A stretch of 15,072 nt of DNA from JAGQTE01 sp964648005 (lineage in GTDB: Bacteria; Actinomycetota; Acidimicrobiia; Acidimicrobiales; Acidimicrobilacustridaceae): NCBI GenBank assembly GCA_964648005.1, contig CAZYKR010000087.1:1-15072 (forward strand), read 5' to 3'. Under the pieces are notes generated by a model. That model did not search any database, was not told where the DNA came from, and was given only the letters and a program-made list of their open reading frames with translations. The position numbers and the translations under genes are program-made. Shown here in pieces: positions 5,181-12,030 of this stretch (position 1 is its first letter; every line of letters begins with the position of its first letter).

Positions 5181-6491
5181 GTGAAGACGCACAAGACCAG
5201 AGGGGTCGGGCTGCTGGGTTGCGGCACCGTCGGCGCCGCCCTCGTCGCCTTGCTGGCCGAGCGTGCGGACGTCATCGAGGCCCGCACCGGGCTGCGCCTC
5301 GAGATCGTGCGCGTCGCCGTGCGCGACACGGCGCGCGACCGTGGCCTCGGCCTCGACCCGAGCGTGTTCACCGACGACCCGGCGGCGGTCATCGCCGATC
5401 CCGGCGTCGACCTCGTCGTCGAGGTGATGGGCGGCGTGGAGCCGACCCGCCGGTACGTGCTCGACGCGCTCGACGCCGGCAAGCCGGTCGTCACGGCCAA
5501 CAAGGAGCTGATCGCCGCCGCCGGTGCCGAGCTGTTCGCCGCCGCCGACGCCGCCGGGGTCGACCTGCTCTTCGAGGCGGCGGTCGCCGGGGGCATCCCG
5601 CTGGTGCGACCGCTGCGCGAGTCACTGCTCGGCGAGCCGATCACCCGGGTCATGGGGATCGTCAACGGCACGACCAATTTCATCCTCACGAAGATGACCG
5701 AGGAGGGCTCGCCGTACGCCGACGTGCTCGCCGAGGCGCAGGTGCTCGGCTATGCCGAAGCCGATCCGACCGCCGACGTCGAAGGCCTCGATGCTGCCGC
5801 CAAGTGCGCCATCATCGCCTCGATCGCCTTCGGGGTGGAGGTCACGAGCGCCCAGGTCCCCGCCGAGGGGATCTCGGCGGTGCGTGATGTCGACATCCGC
5901 TTCGCCGGCCGCAAGGGGTTCGTCATCAAGCTCCTCGCCGTGGCTGAGCTCCTCGACGACGGCAGCGTGTCGGCCCGCGTGCACCCGATGCTCGTGCCCG
6001 AGACGCATCCGCTCGCCGCCGTGCGCGACAGCTTCAACGCCGTGTTCGTCGAGGGCGCGGCCGTCGGCCAGCTGATGCTCTACGGCCGCGGCGCGGGCGG
6101 TGGCCCCACCGCATCGGCTGTGCTGGGCGACCTCGTCGATGCCGCCGTCAACCAGGCACGCGGCCAGCACGCCACCGTCGGCACGTTGCGTCCGGCGGTC
6201 GTGGCGCCGGCCGACCAGCTGACGTGCGAGTACTACATCAGCCTCGACGTGGCCGACCGGCCCGGGGTGCTTGCCACCGTCGCGGGCGTGTTCGGCGACC
6301 ACGCCGTATCGATCCTGTCGATGGAACAGGAAGAGCTCGAGCCCGCCGCAGGCGGTGCGGCTCGCGCGCAGCTGCTGTTCATCACGCACGCCGCCGCCGA
6401 CCGCGACGTGCGGGCGACGCTCGACGCTCTCGCCGGTCTCGACGTCGTTGAGCAGGTCGGCAGCGTCATGCGGGTGCTGGGGGAGGACTGA
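5181..6491 (+). CDS. hom: Homoserine dehydrogenase with ACT domain
   Basis: Reduces L-aspartate semialdehyde to L-homoserine with NAD(P)H, the branch point to threonine and methionine. The 436 residues match the common actinobacterial form. The N-terminal Rossmann fold shows GLLGCGTVGAAL (Gly13, Gly15, Gly18); Lys108 lies in TANKELIAAAG. The catalytic domain has GIVNGTTNFILTKM and the signature AEADPTADVEGLDAAAKCAI, with Lys208 as the conserved catalytic lysine. The C-terminal ACT domain starts near residue 352 (SLDVADRPGVLATVAGVF), which normally gives feedback inhibition by threonine. The GTG start is supported by the position of the upstream TAGCCT and by the Rossmann motif following at the usual distance. 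The thrC ATG begins one base after the stop. Confidence 0.96.
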   Translation: MKTHKTRGVGLLGCGTVGAALVALLAERADVIEARTGLRLEIVRVAVRDTARDRGLGLDPSVFTDDPAAVIADPGVDLVVEVMGGVEPTRRYVLDALDAGKPVVTANKELIAAAGAELFAAADAAGVDLLFEAAVAGGIPLVRPLRESLLGEPITRVMGIVNGTTNFILTKMTEEGSPYADVLAEAQVLGYAEADPTADVEGLDAAAKCAIIASIAFGVEVTSAQVPAEGISAVRDVDIRFAGRKGFVIKLLAVAELLDDGSVSARVHPMLVPETHPLAAVRDSFNAVFVEGAAVGQLMLYGRGAGGGPTASAVLGDLVDAAVNQARGQHATVGTLRPAVVAPADQLTCEYYISLDVADRPGVLATVAGVFGDHAVSILSMEQEELEPAAGGAARAQLLFITHAAADRDVRATLDALAGLDVVEQVGSVMRVLGED

Positions 6492-6492
6492 G

Positions 6493-7896
6493 ATGCGCTA
6501 CGTGAGCACCCGGGGCGCCAGCGTCAAGCTGCCGTTCGGCGACGTGCTGCTCGCCGGCCTGGCCTACGACGGCGGGCTCTATGTGCCCGAGGCGTGGCCG
6601 ACGCTGGCCCCGGGCGACCTGGCCCGCTTCGCCGACATGCCCTATGCCGAGGTGGCGATCGAGGTCATGTCGCCGTTCGTCGGCGACTCGATCGACCCCG
6701 ACGCCTTCGCCGAGATCGTGCGCGACGCCTACGCCACCTTCGACGACCCGGCGGTCGTGCCCATGCGTGAGCTCGACGGCGGCCTGCACCTGCTCGAGCT
6801 CTTCCACGGCCCGACGCTCGCCTTCAAGGACGTGGCCCTGCAGGTCGTCGGCCGACTGTTCGACTACGAGCTGACCAAGCGCAACCGCACGGTCACAATC
6901 GTCGGCGCCACCTCGGGTGACACCGGCTCGGCAGCCATCGAGGCCTGCCGCGACCGCGACGCCATCGAGATCTTCATCCTGCACCCGCACCGGCGTGTCT
7001 CGGAGGTGCAGCGTCGCCAGATGACGACGGTCCTGTCGCCCAACGTGCACAACATCGCCGTCGAGGGCACCTTCGACGACTGCCAGGACCTGGTGAAGGA
7101 GGCGTTCGCCGACGCCGACTTCCGTGATCGGCACCAGCTCTCGGCCGTGAACTCCATCAACTGGGCCCGGGTCATGGCCCAGATCGTCTACTACGTCAAG
7201 GCCGCTGCCGACCTCGGACGAGGCGAGAAGCCCGTGGCGTTCAGCGTCCCGACCGGCAACTTCGGCAACGTGTTCGCCGGCTACGTCGCGCAGCGCATGG
7301 GCGTGCCGATCACGCAGTTCATCGTGGCGTCCAACCAGAACGACATCCTCACCCGGTTCCTCGAGACCGGTTCGATGCGCCTCGGCGAGGTGCACCCGAC
7401 GTTGAGCCCGTCGATGGACATCCAGGTGTCGTCGAACTTCGAACGCCTGCTGTTCGAGTTGGTCGGCCGCGACGGTGCCCAGGTGGCCGAGCTGCTGCTG
7501 CAGTTCCGCAGCGATGGCGACTTCACCCTGGGCACCGATGTGATGGCCCAGCTGCGTGAGCACTGGTCGGGCGAGCGCATCGACGACGAGCAGACGACGC
7601 GCATCATCGCCTCGACGTGGGAGCACTCGGGCGTGCTGATCGATCCGCACACGGCGGTCGGCGTCGGTGCGGCGGTGACGTGTCGACGTGACGCGTCGGT
7701 GCCGGTCGTGTGCCTGGCCACGGCGCACCCGGCCAAGTTCCCCGACGCGGTCGAGGCGGCCACCGGCATCCGGCCCGAGCTGCCCCCGCGCCTGGACGAC
7801 CTGTTCGAACGACCCGAGCGCTGCACGGTGCTGCCCAACAGCATCGCCGCGCTCGAGGGACACATCGATGCCGCCCTGCTGGGCGTCACGCCGTGA
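6493..7896 (+). CDS. thrC: Threonine synthase (long form)
   Basis: Converts O-phospho-L-homoserine to L-threonine with pyridoxal phosphate. At 467 residues it is the long form with the N-terminal threonine-synthase domain (YVSTRGASVKLPFGDVLLAG), like the enzymes of Corynebacterium, enterobacteria and fungi, not the roughly 360-residue form of Mycobacterium. Lys112 in HGPTLAFKDVAL binds the cofactor; VGATSGDTGSAA and VPTGNFGNVFAGY are the other cofactor and substrate loops. The ATG at 6493 follows GGGAGGA (6481-6487) and leaves one base after hom. The enzyme needs phosphohomoserine, so a homoserine kinase must exist; no thrB-type (GHMP) kinase is in the window, and the next gene is the candidate. 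The start of the following gene lies ten bases after the stop. Confidence 0.96.
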   Translation: MRYVSTRGASVKLPFGDVLLAGLAYDGGLYVPEAWPTLAPGDLARFADMPYAEVAIEVMSPFVGDSIDPDAFAEIVRDAYATFDDPAVVPMRELDGGLHLLELFHGPTLAFKDVALQVVGRLFDYELTKRNRTVTIVGATSGDTGSAAIEACRDRDAIEIFILHPHRRVSEVQRRQMTTVLSPNVHNIAVEGTFDDCQDLVKEAFADADFRDRHQLSAVNSINWARVMAQIVYYVKAAADLGRGEKPVAFSVPTGNFGNVFAGYVAQRMGVPITQFIVASNQNDILTRFLETGSMRLGEVHPTLSPSMDIQVSSNFERLLFELVGRDGAQVAELLLQFRSDGDFTLGTDVMAQLREHWSGERIDDEQTTRIIASTWEHSGVLIDPHTAVGVGAAVTCRRDASVPVVCLATAHPAKFPDAVEAATGIRPELPPRLDDLFERPERCTVLPNSIAALEGHIDAALLGVTP

Positions 7897-7906
7897 GGAG
7901 CTGGCG

Positions 7907-9055
7907 ATGAAGTACGTGGTGTGCGTGCCCGACGGGTGCGCGGACGAGCCGGTCGGCGCGCTCGGTGGCCGGACGCCGCTCGAGGCGGCGCAGATGCCGG
8001 TGCTCGACGCGCTGGCGGCCCGGGGCGAAGTCGGTCGGGCGGCCGTGATCCCCGAGGGGATGCCGCCGGGGTCCGATGTCGGCAACATGGCGATCCTCGG
8101 GTACGACCCTGCGACGTTCCACACCGGGCGTGCCCCGATCGAGGCGGCCGCGCTCGGCCTGCGTCTCGACCCCGATCAGGTGGCGTACCGCTGCAACCTG
8201 GTGACGGTCGGTGCCGACGGGACGATGGTGGACTTCGCCGGCGGGCACCCCACGTCCGAGCAGGCGCATCCGGTGATCGAGGCGTTGCAGGCCGAGCTCG
8301 GCGGCGACGGCGTGGCCTTCCATCCGGGCGTCGAGTACCGCCACATCATGGTGGCGCCCGGCGACTGGGCCGACGCTACGTGCGTGCCGCCCCACGACCT
8401 CTCCGACAAGCCGGCCGTCGGTCCGGCCGGACCGGCGGCACCCCACCTGCAACGGCTGATGGACGCCTCGCGCGACATCGTCAGCGGCTTCGGGCTCGAC
8501 GCCAACCAGATCTGGCTCTGGGGGCAGGGCTTCCAGCCGCAGATGCAGGACTTCTCCGAGCGTTACGGCGTGCGCGCCGGGCTGTGCTCGGCGGTCGACC
8601 TGGTGCGCGGGCTCGGGGTGCTCACCGGCATGGACGTGGTCGACGTCGACGGTATGAGCGCCGGGTACGACACCGACTACGCCGCCCAGCGCGATGCGGC
8701 ATTGGCCGCGTTGGCCGATGGCACGGACCTGTTCCTGATCCACGTCGAGGCCACCGACGAAGCCGGCCACGCCGGCAACGTCGCCGAGAAGGTGACCGCG
8801 CTCGAGCGGTGGGACGAGTTGATCCTGCGCGACCTCGTCGACGGCCTCGATCGGCTGGGTCCGTGGCGCCTGCTGCTGCTACCGGACCACGCCACGCCGT
8901 TGCACCTCAAGACCCATACCCCGGACCCGGTGCCCTACGTGCTCGTCGACAGCGAGCACGACGGTCCCGGCGGTGTGTACAGCGAACCGGGCGTCGCCGA
9001 TGCGCCGGTGGTGCCGGGCCACGAGCTGCTCGGCCGGTTGCTCGCCCGCGACTGA
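7907..9055 (+). CDS. ApgM-like phosphoglycerate mutase-family protein; probable homoserine kinase replacing ThrB
   Basis: A 382-residue member of the alkaline-phosphatase/cofactor-independent phosphoglycerate mutase superfamily, of the short archaeal-type (ApgM) branch. The two-metal active site is readable: Asp9 in VCVPDGCAD, the nucleophile Ser56 in GSDVGNMAILGYDP, His279-Val-Glu with Asp284 and His288 in HVEATDEAGHAG, Asp327-His328 in LPDHATP, and Lys335-x-His337 in LKTHTPDPVP. The family is annotated either as phosphoglycerate mutase or, for a subgroup found in threonine operons, as proposed homoserine kinase (TIGR02535). Here it is the third gene of hom-thrC-X, precisely where thrB lies in Mycobacterium. 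I therefore infer phosphorylation of homoserine to feed ThrC. GAGGAG at 7895-7900, six bases before the ATG, supports the start. An ordinary glycolytic mutase cannot be ruled out from sequence alone. Confidence 0.85.
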   Translation: MKYVVCVPDGCADEPVGALGGRTPLEAAQMPVLDALAARGEVGRAAVIPEGMPPGSDVGNMAILGYDPATFHTGRAPIEAAALGLRLDPDQVAYRCNLVTVGADGTMVDFAGGHPTSEQAHPVIEALQAELGGDGVAFHPGVEYRHIMVAPGDWADATCVPPHDLSDKPAVGPAGPAAPHLQRLMDASRDIVSGFGLDANQIWLWGQGFQPQMQDFSERYGVRAGLCSAVDLVRGLGVLTGMDVVDVDGMSAGYDTDYAAQRDAALAALADGTDLFLIHVEATDEAGHAGNVAEKVTALERWDELILRDLVDGLDRLGPWRLLLLPDHATPLHLKTHTPDPVPYVLVDSEHDGPGGVYSEPGVADAPVVPGHELLGRLLARD

Positions 9056-9067
9056 CGCCGATAGCCT
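9038..9067 (+). promoter_or_regulatory. Putative rho promoter
   Basis: TTGCTC (9038-9043) inside the end of the upstream gene, an 18-base spacer and TAGCCT (9062-9067). Transcription would begin near 9074, giving a leader of about 100 bases before the rho ATG. The -10 is identical to those of hom and prfA. Confidence 0.5.
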
Positions 9068-9073
9068 GCGTCC

Positions 9074-9105
9074 ACCGTCGCAGGTGGGGGTGACCCGGCG
9101 ACGGT
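9074..9105 (+). promoter_or_regulatory. Hairpin at the 5' end of the rho leader
   Basis: ACCGTCG (9074-9080) and CGACGGT (9099-9105) pair perfectly over seven bases around an 18-base loop that itself contains GGG/CCC. The hairpin begins at the predicted transcription start. A further self-complementary GCTGCGCAGC lies at 9116-9125. In other bacteria rho is autoregulated through its leader, so these structures may be regulatory; the alternative is simple 5'-end protection of the mRNA. Confidence 0.4.
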
Positions 9106-9172
9106 TCCCTGTGGCGCTGCGCAGCAGGCGTTGTGTGCGCCGTCTTCTTCGGAACCCGAGAGAGGTACCTCT

Positions 9173-10753
9173 ATGAGCCAGTCCCAGCAGCTCGAGCGCT
9201 CGGCGCTCGAGGGGAAGGACCGTGACGAGCTCCACACCATCGCCACGGCCCTCGGCGGCAAGCCGACGGCGCGCGCCGCCAAGGCGAAGCTCATCGACAT
9301 GATCCTCGAGCTGACGGGCGTCACGGCGGCCGAGTCCGAGCCAGAGCCAGCGCCGGAGCCCGTCGCCGAGGCTGAGCCGGAGGCGGCGCCGGAGGCCAAG
9401 CCCAAGCCGCGCCAGCGCGCCGAGCGCAACCGATCGAGCAAGCCGGCCGACACGGCGGCCACGCCGGAGACGGACGAGGCACCGGCCCCCGAGCGTGAGA
9501 CCGGCAACGACGCCCAGGCCGACGGTACCGCCGACGCCGACTCCGAACCGGGCAACCGTCGCCGTCGCCGCCGTGGCCGTGACCGCGAGCGTGATCGAGA
9601 TCGTCAGCCTGAGGCGTGGGAGGGCGAGCCGGTCGAGGTGACCGGCGTGCTCGATCTGCGCGACGAGGGGTACGGCTTCCTACGGACCCAGGGCTACCTG
9701 CCGTCCAAGGACGACGTGTACGTGTCGGTCAAGACCGTGCGGCAGCACGGGCTGCGCAAGGGGGACACCCTCACCGGCGCGTACCGGCCGGCGACGCGCA
9801 ACGAGAAGAACCCGGCGTTGCTGCGCCTCGACGCCGTCAACGGCGCCGACCCCGAGCAGTCGCCGCAGCGTCCGCGCTTCGACGATCTCACGCCGCTGTT
9901 CCCGGACGAGAAGCTGGTCATGGAGACGGCTGACAAGGCGAACATGACGGCACGCATCATCGACCTCGTCTCGCCGATCGGCAAAGGCCAGCGCGGCTTG
10001 ATCGTCTCGCCGCCCAAGGCCGGCAAGACGACGATCATGAAGCAGATCGCCCAGTCGATCGAGGCGAACAACCCCGACGTGCACCTCATGGTGCTGCTCG
10101 TCGACGAGCGCCCCGAAGAGGTCACGGACATGCGCCGATCGGTGCAGGGCGAGGTCGTCGCCTCGACGTTCGACCGGCCCGCGGAGGAGCACACGATGGT
10201 GGCCGAGCTGGCCATCGAGCGGGCGAAGCGCATGGTCGAGTCCGGCCATGACGTCGTCGTGATCCTCGACGGCATCACCCGGCTCGCACGGGCCTACAAC
10301 CTCGCCGCCCCTGCCACCGGCCGGGTCATGAGCGGGGGCATCGATACCGGTGCGCTCTATCCGCCGAAGAAGATCTTCGGGGCGGCGCGCAACGTCGAAG
10401 AGGGCGGGTCGCTCACCATCCTGGCCACCGCCCTCGTCGAGACCGGCTCGAAGATGGACGAGGTGATCTTCGAGGAGTTCAAGGGCACCGGCAACATGGA
10501 GCTCCGCCTCGACCGCCGCGCTGCCGAGCGCCGGATCTACCCGGCCATCGACGTGGACGCCAGCTCCACCCGTCACGAGGAGCTGCTGTTCGACCGCAAG
10601 CACCTCGAGCAGGTGTGGAAGCTGCGCCGCGTGCTGTCGGGGCTCGCCGCCGACGGCGCGTCCGGGGCGGGCCTCGAGATGCTCATCGACCGGTTGGGCG
10701 GCTTCGCGACCAACGCGGCCTTCCTCGACGAGATCGGCAAGGCGCCGAGCTGA
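9173..10753 (+). CDS. rho: Transcription termination factor Rho
   Basis: Hexameric RNA-dependent ATPase that ends transcription by moving along nascent RNA. The 526-residue protein has the N-terminal Rho_N helical domain (about 1-50, ALGGKPTARAAKAKLIDMI), then a disordered insert of about 100 residues (51-150): first Pro/Glu/Ala-rich, later Arg/Asp-rich (RRRRRRGRDRERDRDRQ). The cold-shock-like RNA-binding fold follows (about 152-224, VTGVLDLRDEGYGFLR), then the ATPase domain with Walker A SPPKAGKTT (Lys285), Walker B VVVILDGITRLARAYNL (Asp366), the Q-loop region around SGGIDTGAL and the R-loop GTGNMELRLDRR. Such inserts are typical of high-GC actinobacterial Rho and add RNA affinity. The ATG at 9173 is chosen because GAGAGG lies at 9160-9165, seven bases away, and because the Rho_N domain starts right after it. 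Confidence 0.97.
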   Translation: MSQSQQLERSALEGKDRDELHTIATALGGKPTARAAKAKLIDMILELTGVTAAESEPEPAPEPVAEAEPEAAPEAKPKPRQRAERNRSSKPADTAATPETDEAPAPERETGNDAQADGTADADSEPGNRRRRRRGRDRERDRDRQPEAWEGEPVEVTGVLDLRDEGYGFLRTQGYLPSKDDVYVSVKTVRQHGLRKGDTLTGAYRPATRNEKNPALLRLDAVNGADPEQSPQRPRFDDLTPLFPDEKLVMETADKANMTARIIDLVSPIGKGQRGLIVSPPKAGKTTIMKQIAQSIEANNPDVHLMVLLVDERPEEVTDMRRSVQGEVVASTFDRPAEEHTMVAELAIERAKRMVESGHDVVVILDGITRLARAYNLAAPATGRVMSGGIDTGALYPPKKIFGAARNVEEGGSLTILATALVETGSKMDEVIFEEFKGTGNMELRLDRRAAERRIYPAIDVDASSTRHEELLFDRKHLEQVWKLRRVLSGLAADGASGAGLEMLIDRLGGFATNAAFLDEIGKAPS

Positions 10754-10759
10754 CTCGGG

Positions 10760-10789
10760 TTGTGACCGGGGCCCCGACGCGGGCACACT
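10760..10789 (+). promoter_or_regulatory. Putative rpmE promoter with a palindromic spacer
   Basis: TTGTGA (10760-10765) and CACACT (10784-10789) are spaced by 18 bases, a plausible sigma-70-type pair. The spacer contains the ten-base palindrome CGGGGCCCCG (10767-10776), which could be an operator half or simply GC-rich chance. The transcript would have a leader of about 25 bases containing GGAG at 10808-10811. Confidence 0.35.
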
Positions 10790-10821
10790 GGTGAACCCCC
10801 TGTTTGTGGAGTGACGACGCA

Positions 10822-11037
10822 ATGAAGGCTGGCATCCATCCCGACTACCAGGTGACGACCGTGCACTGCTCGTGCGGCGCCTCGTTCGAGACCCGTTCGA
10901 CGGCGAGCGACCTGCACGTCGAGCTCTGCAGCGAGTGCCACCCGTTCTTCACGGGTCAGCAGAAGCTCGTCGACTCGGGCGGCCGCATCGAGAAGTTCGA
11001 GCGTCGCTACGGCCGACGCAAGAACACCGACAGCTGA
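10822..11037 (+). CDS. rpmE: 50S ribosomal protein L31 (zinc-binding form)
   Basis: A 71-residue ribosomal protein that bridges the large and small subunits. It has the zinc ligands of the C+ form: Cys16 and Cys18 (HCSCGASF) and Cys36 and Cys39 (LCSECHPF), followed by the family end FFTGQQKLVDSGGRIEKF. The start MKAGIHPDYQ is the family N-terminus; GGAG lies at 10808-10811, ten bases before the ATG. Zinc-binding L31 is usually the housekeeping form used in zinc sufficiency, with a cysteine-free copy elsewhere under Zur control in some actinobacteria. The stop overlaps the probable CTG start of the next gene. Confidence 0.96.
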   Translation: MKAGIHPDYQVTTVHCSCGASFETRSTASDLHVELCSECHPFFTGQQKLVDSGGRIEKFERRYGRRKNTDS

Positions 11038-12023
11038 GCCTCGACCCCGTCCAGCGGGAGCGCCTGCTCGCAGGCAAGCTCCGCGCGCTGGCGGCCGAGG
11101 GCCTCGACCTCGACGTCGGCGACGTCGTGTCGTTGCCGTTCGGCGCAGCGACGGTCCTCGGCGACCGCGCCGTCGTGCTGTTGGCCTCGGAGCCGACGCG
11201 GCAGCTGGGGCCGGTGCTGGCGTGGACCTCGGCACGGGCGGTCGCGTCGGTCGACGTGTTCGTCGACGCGCCGGGGGACGCTGCCGTCGTGGCGCGTCGG
11301 GCCGGTGCCTTCGACCTACCGGTGACGGTCTGGTCCGTCGACGGCCGGTCGTTGGTCGTCGCTGAGGCGGCGCCGCCCCACGCCGTCGCCCCACCGCCCG
11401 AGGGCGTCGAGACGCTGTGCGAGCTGATCCGTGCCGCTGGCGCCGAGGTGATCGTCGAGCAGGGTGTCGTGACGGCGGAGCTGCTCGGGCTCGAAGTGGC
11501 CCGGGTGGTCGACGGACCGGACGGTCCGCAGCTCGACGTGGGTGTCGGCCGCCACGACCGCGAGGCGTTCGGGGTGTTCCACGCCGGCATGCCGGCACCG
11601 GAGGCGCTGGCCAAGGTCATCGATGCCGTGCGTCCCGAGCGCAGTGCGCCGGACGGTACCCATCCGATGCGGCGCCTGGCGGCAGAACGGCGCCTGCGTG
11701 CCACCCTCGTCGCCGATCCGGGCTCGATCGGCGCGCAGTCGCTGCGCCCGGTGGAAGGGACGCTGGCGCGCTCGGGGGTGGATGACCGCAGCGTGGCGGT
11801 GGCGCTCGGGACGGCGCAGGGCGAGACGGTGATCGTCGGGTGCACGGTCGGGCCAGATCTCGACGCCGTCCCGTCCCTCGCCGACGCGCGCCTCACGCAC
11901 GACCCGTCCGCCGAGCTGATGCTGGTGCTGCCGGCGCGCGACCGGCTGCCCGCCGTGGAACGCGTCGTCGCGCTGCTGCGTCGACCAGGCATCGTGCGCA
12001 ACGCACCCGCCGACCTAGCCTGA
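11034..12023 (+). CDS. Protein of unknown function between rpmE and prfA; probable CTG start
   Basis: A protein of about 329 residues that I do not recognise. The frame is clearly coding from just after rpmE (LDPVQRERLLAGKLRALA) to the stop at 12021-12023. It has no signal peptide, membrane segment or known catalytic motif. An N-terminal alpha/beta part (to about residue 115) is followed by a region with ELIRAAGAEVIVEQGVV, EVARVV, LDVGVGRHDREAFGVFHAG and PMRRLAAERRLRATLVADPG. The C-terminal part contains VAVALGTAQGETVIVGCTVG and ADARLTHDPSAELMLVLPARD. No ATG, GTG or TTG stands at the right place; the nearest upstream GTG (10935) would overlap rpmE by about 100 bases. CTG at 11034 overlaps the rpmE stop as CTGA, mimicking the ATGA couplings elsewhere, and is the preferred start. 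The gene is absent from this place in Mycobacterium. A link to translation is only suggested by position. Confidence 0.75.
   Translation: MSLDPVQRERLLAGKLRALAAEGLDLDVGDVVSLPFGAATVLGDRAVVLLASEPTRQLGPVLAWTSARAVASVDVFVDAPGDAAVVARRAGAFDLPVTVWSVDGRSLVVAEAAPPHAVAPPPEGVETLCELIRAAGAEVIVEQGVVTAELLGLEVARVVDGPDGPQLDVGVGRHDREAFGVFHAGMPAPEALAKVIDAVRPERSAPDGTHPMRRLAAERRLRATLVADPGSIGAQSLRPVEGTLARSGVDDRSVAVALGTAQGETVIVGCTVGPDLDAVPSLADARLTHDPSAELMLVLPARDRLPAVERVVALLRRPGIVRNAPADLA
12016..12021 (+). promoter_or_regulatory. Putative leaderless -10 element of prfA
   Basis: TAGCCT lies nine bases before the prfA ATG at 12031 and overlaps the end of the preceding gene, whose TGA stop begins with the final T of the hexamer. 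No clear -35 is seen and no Shine-Dalgarno precedes the ATG. The hexamer is identical to those before hom and rho. Confidence 0.45.
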
Positions 12024-12030
12024 TCGCCCG

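Noticed and set aside
6466..8124. Very long open frame (over 500 codons) antisense to thrC and the apgM-like gene
   Set aside because: It mirrors two clearly recognised plus-strand enzymes; long antisense frames arise from GC-rich third codon positions. The translation is His/Arg/Asp-rich with no family motifs.
12016..12023. Reading TAGCCT before prfA as only the end of the upstream gene
   Set aside because: The hexamer does overlap coding sequence, but its identity and spacing match those before hom and rho, so it is kept as a promoter element with modest confidence.
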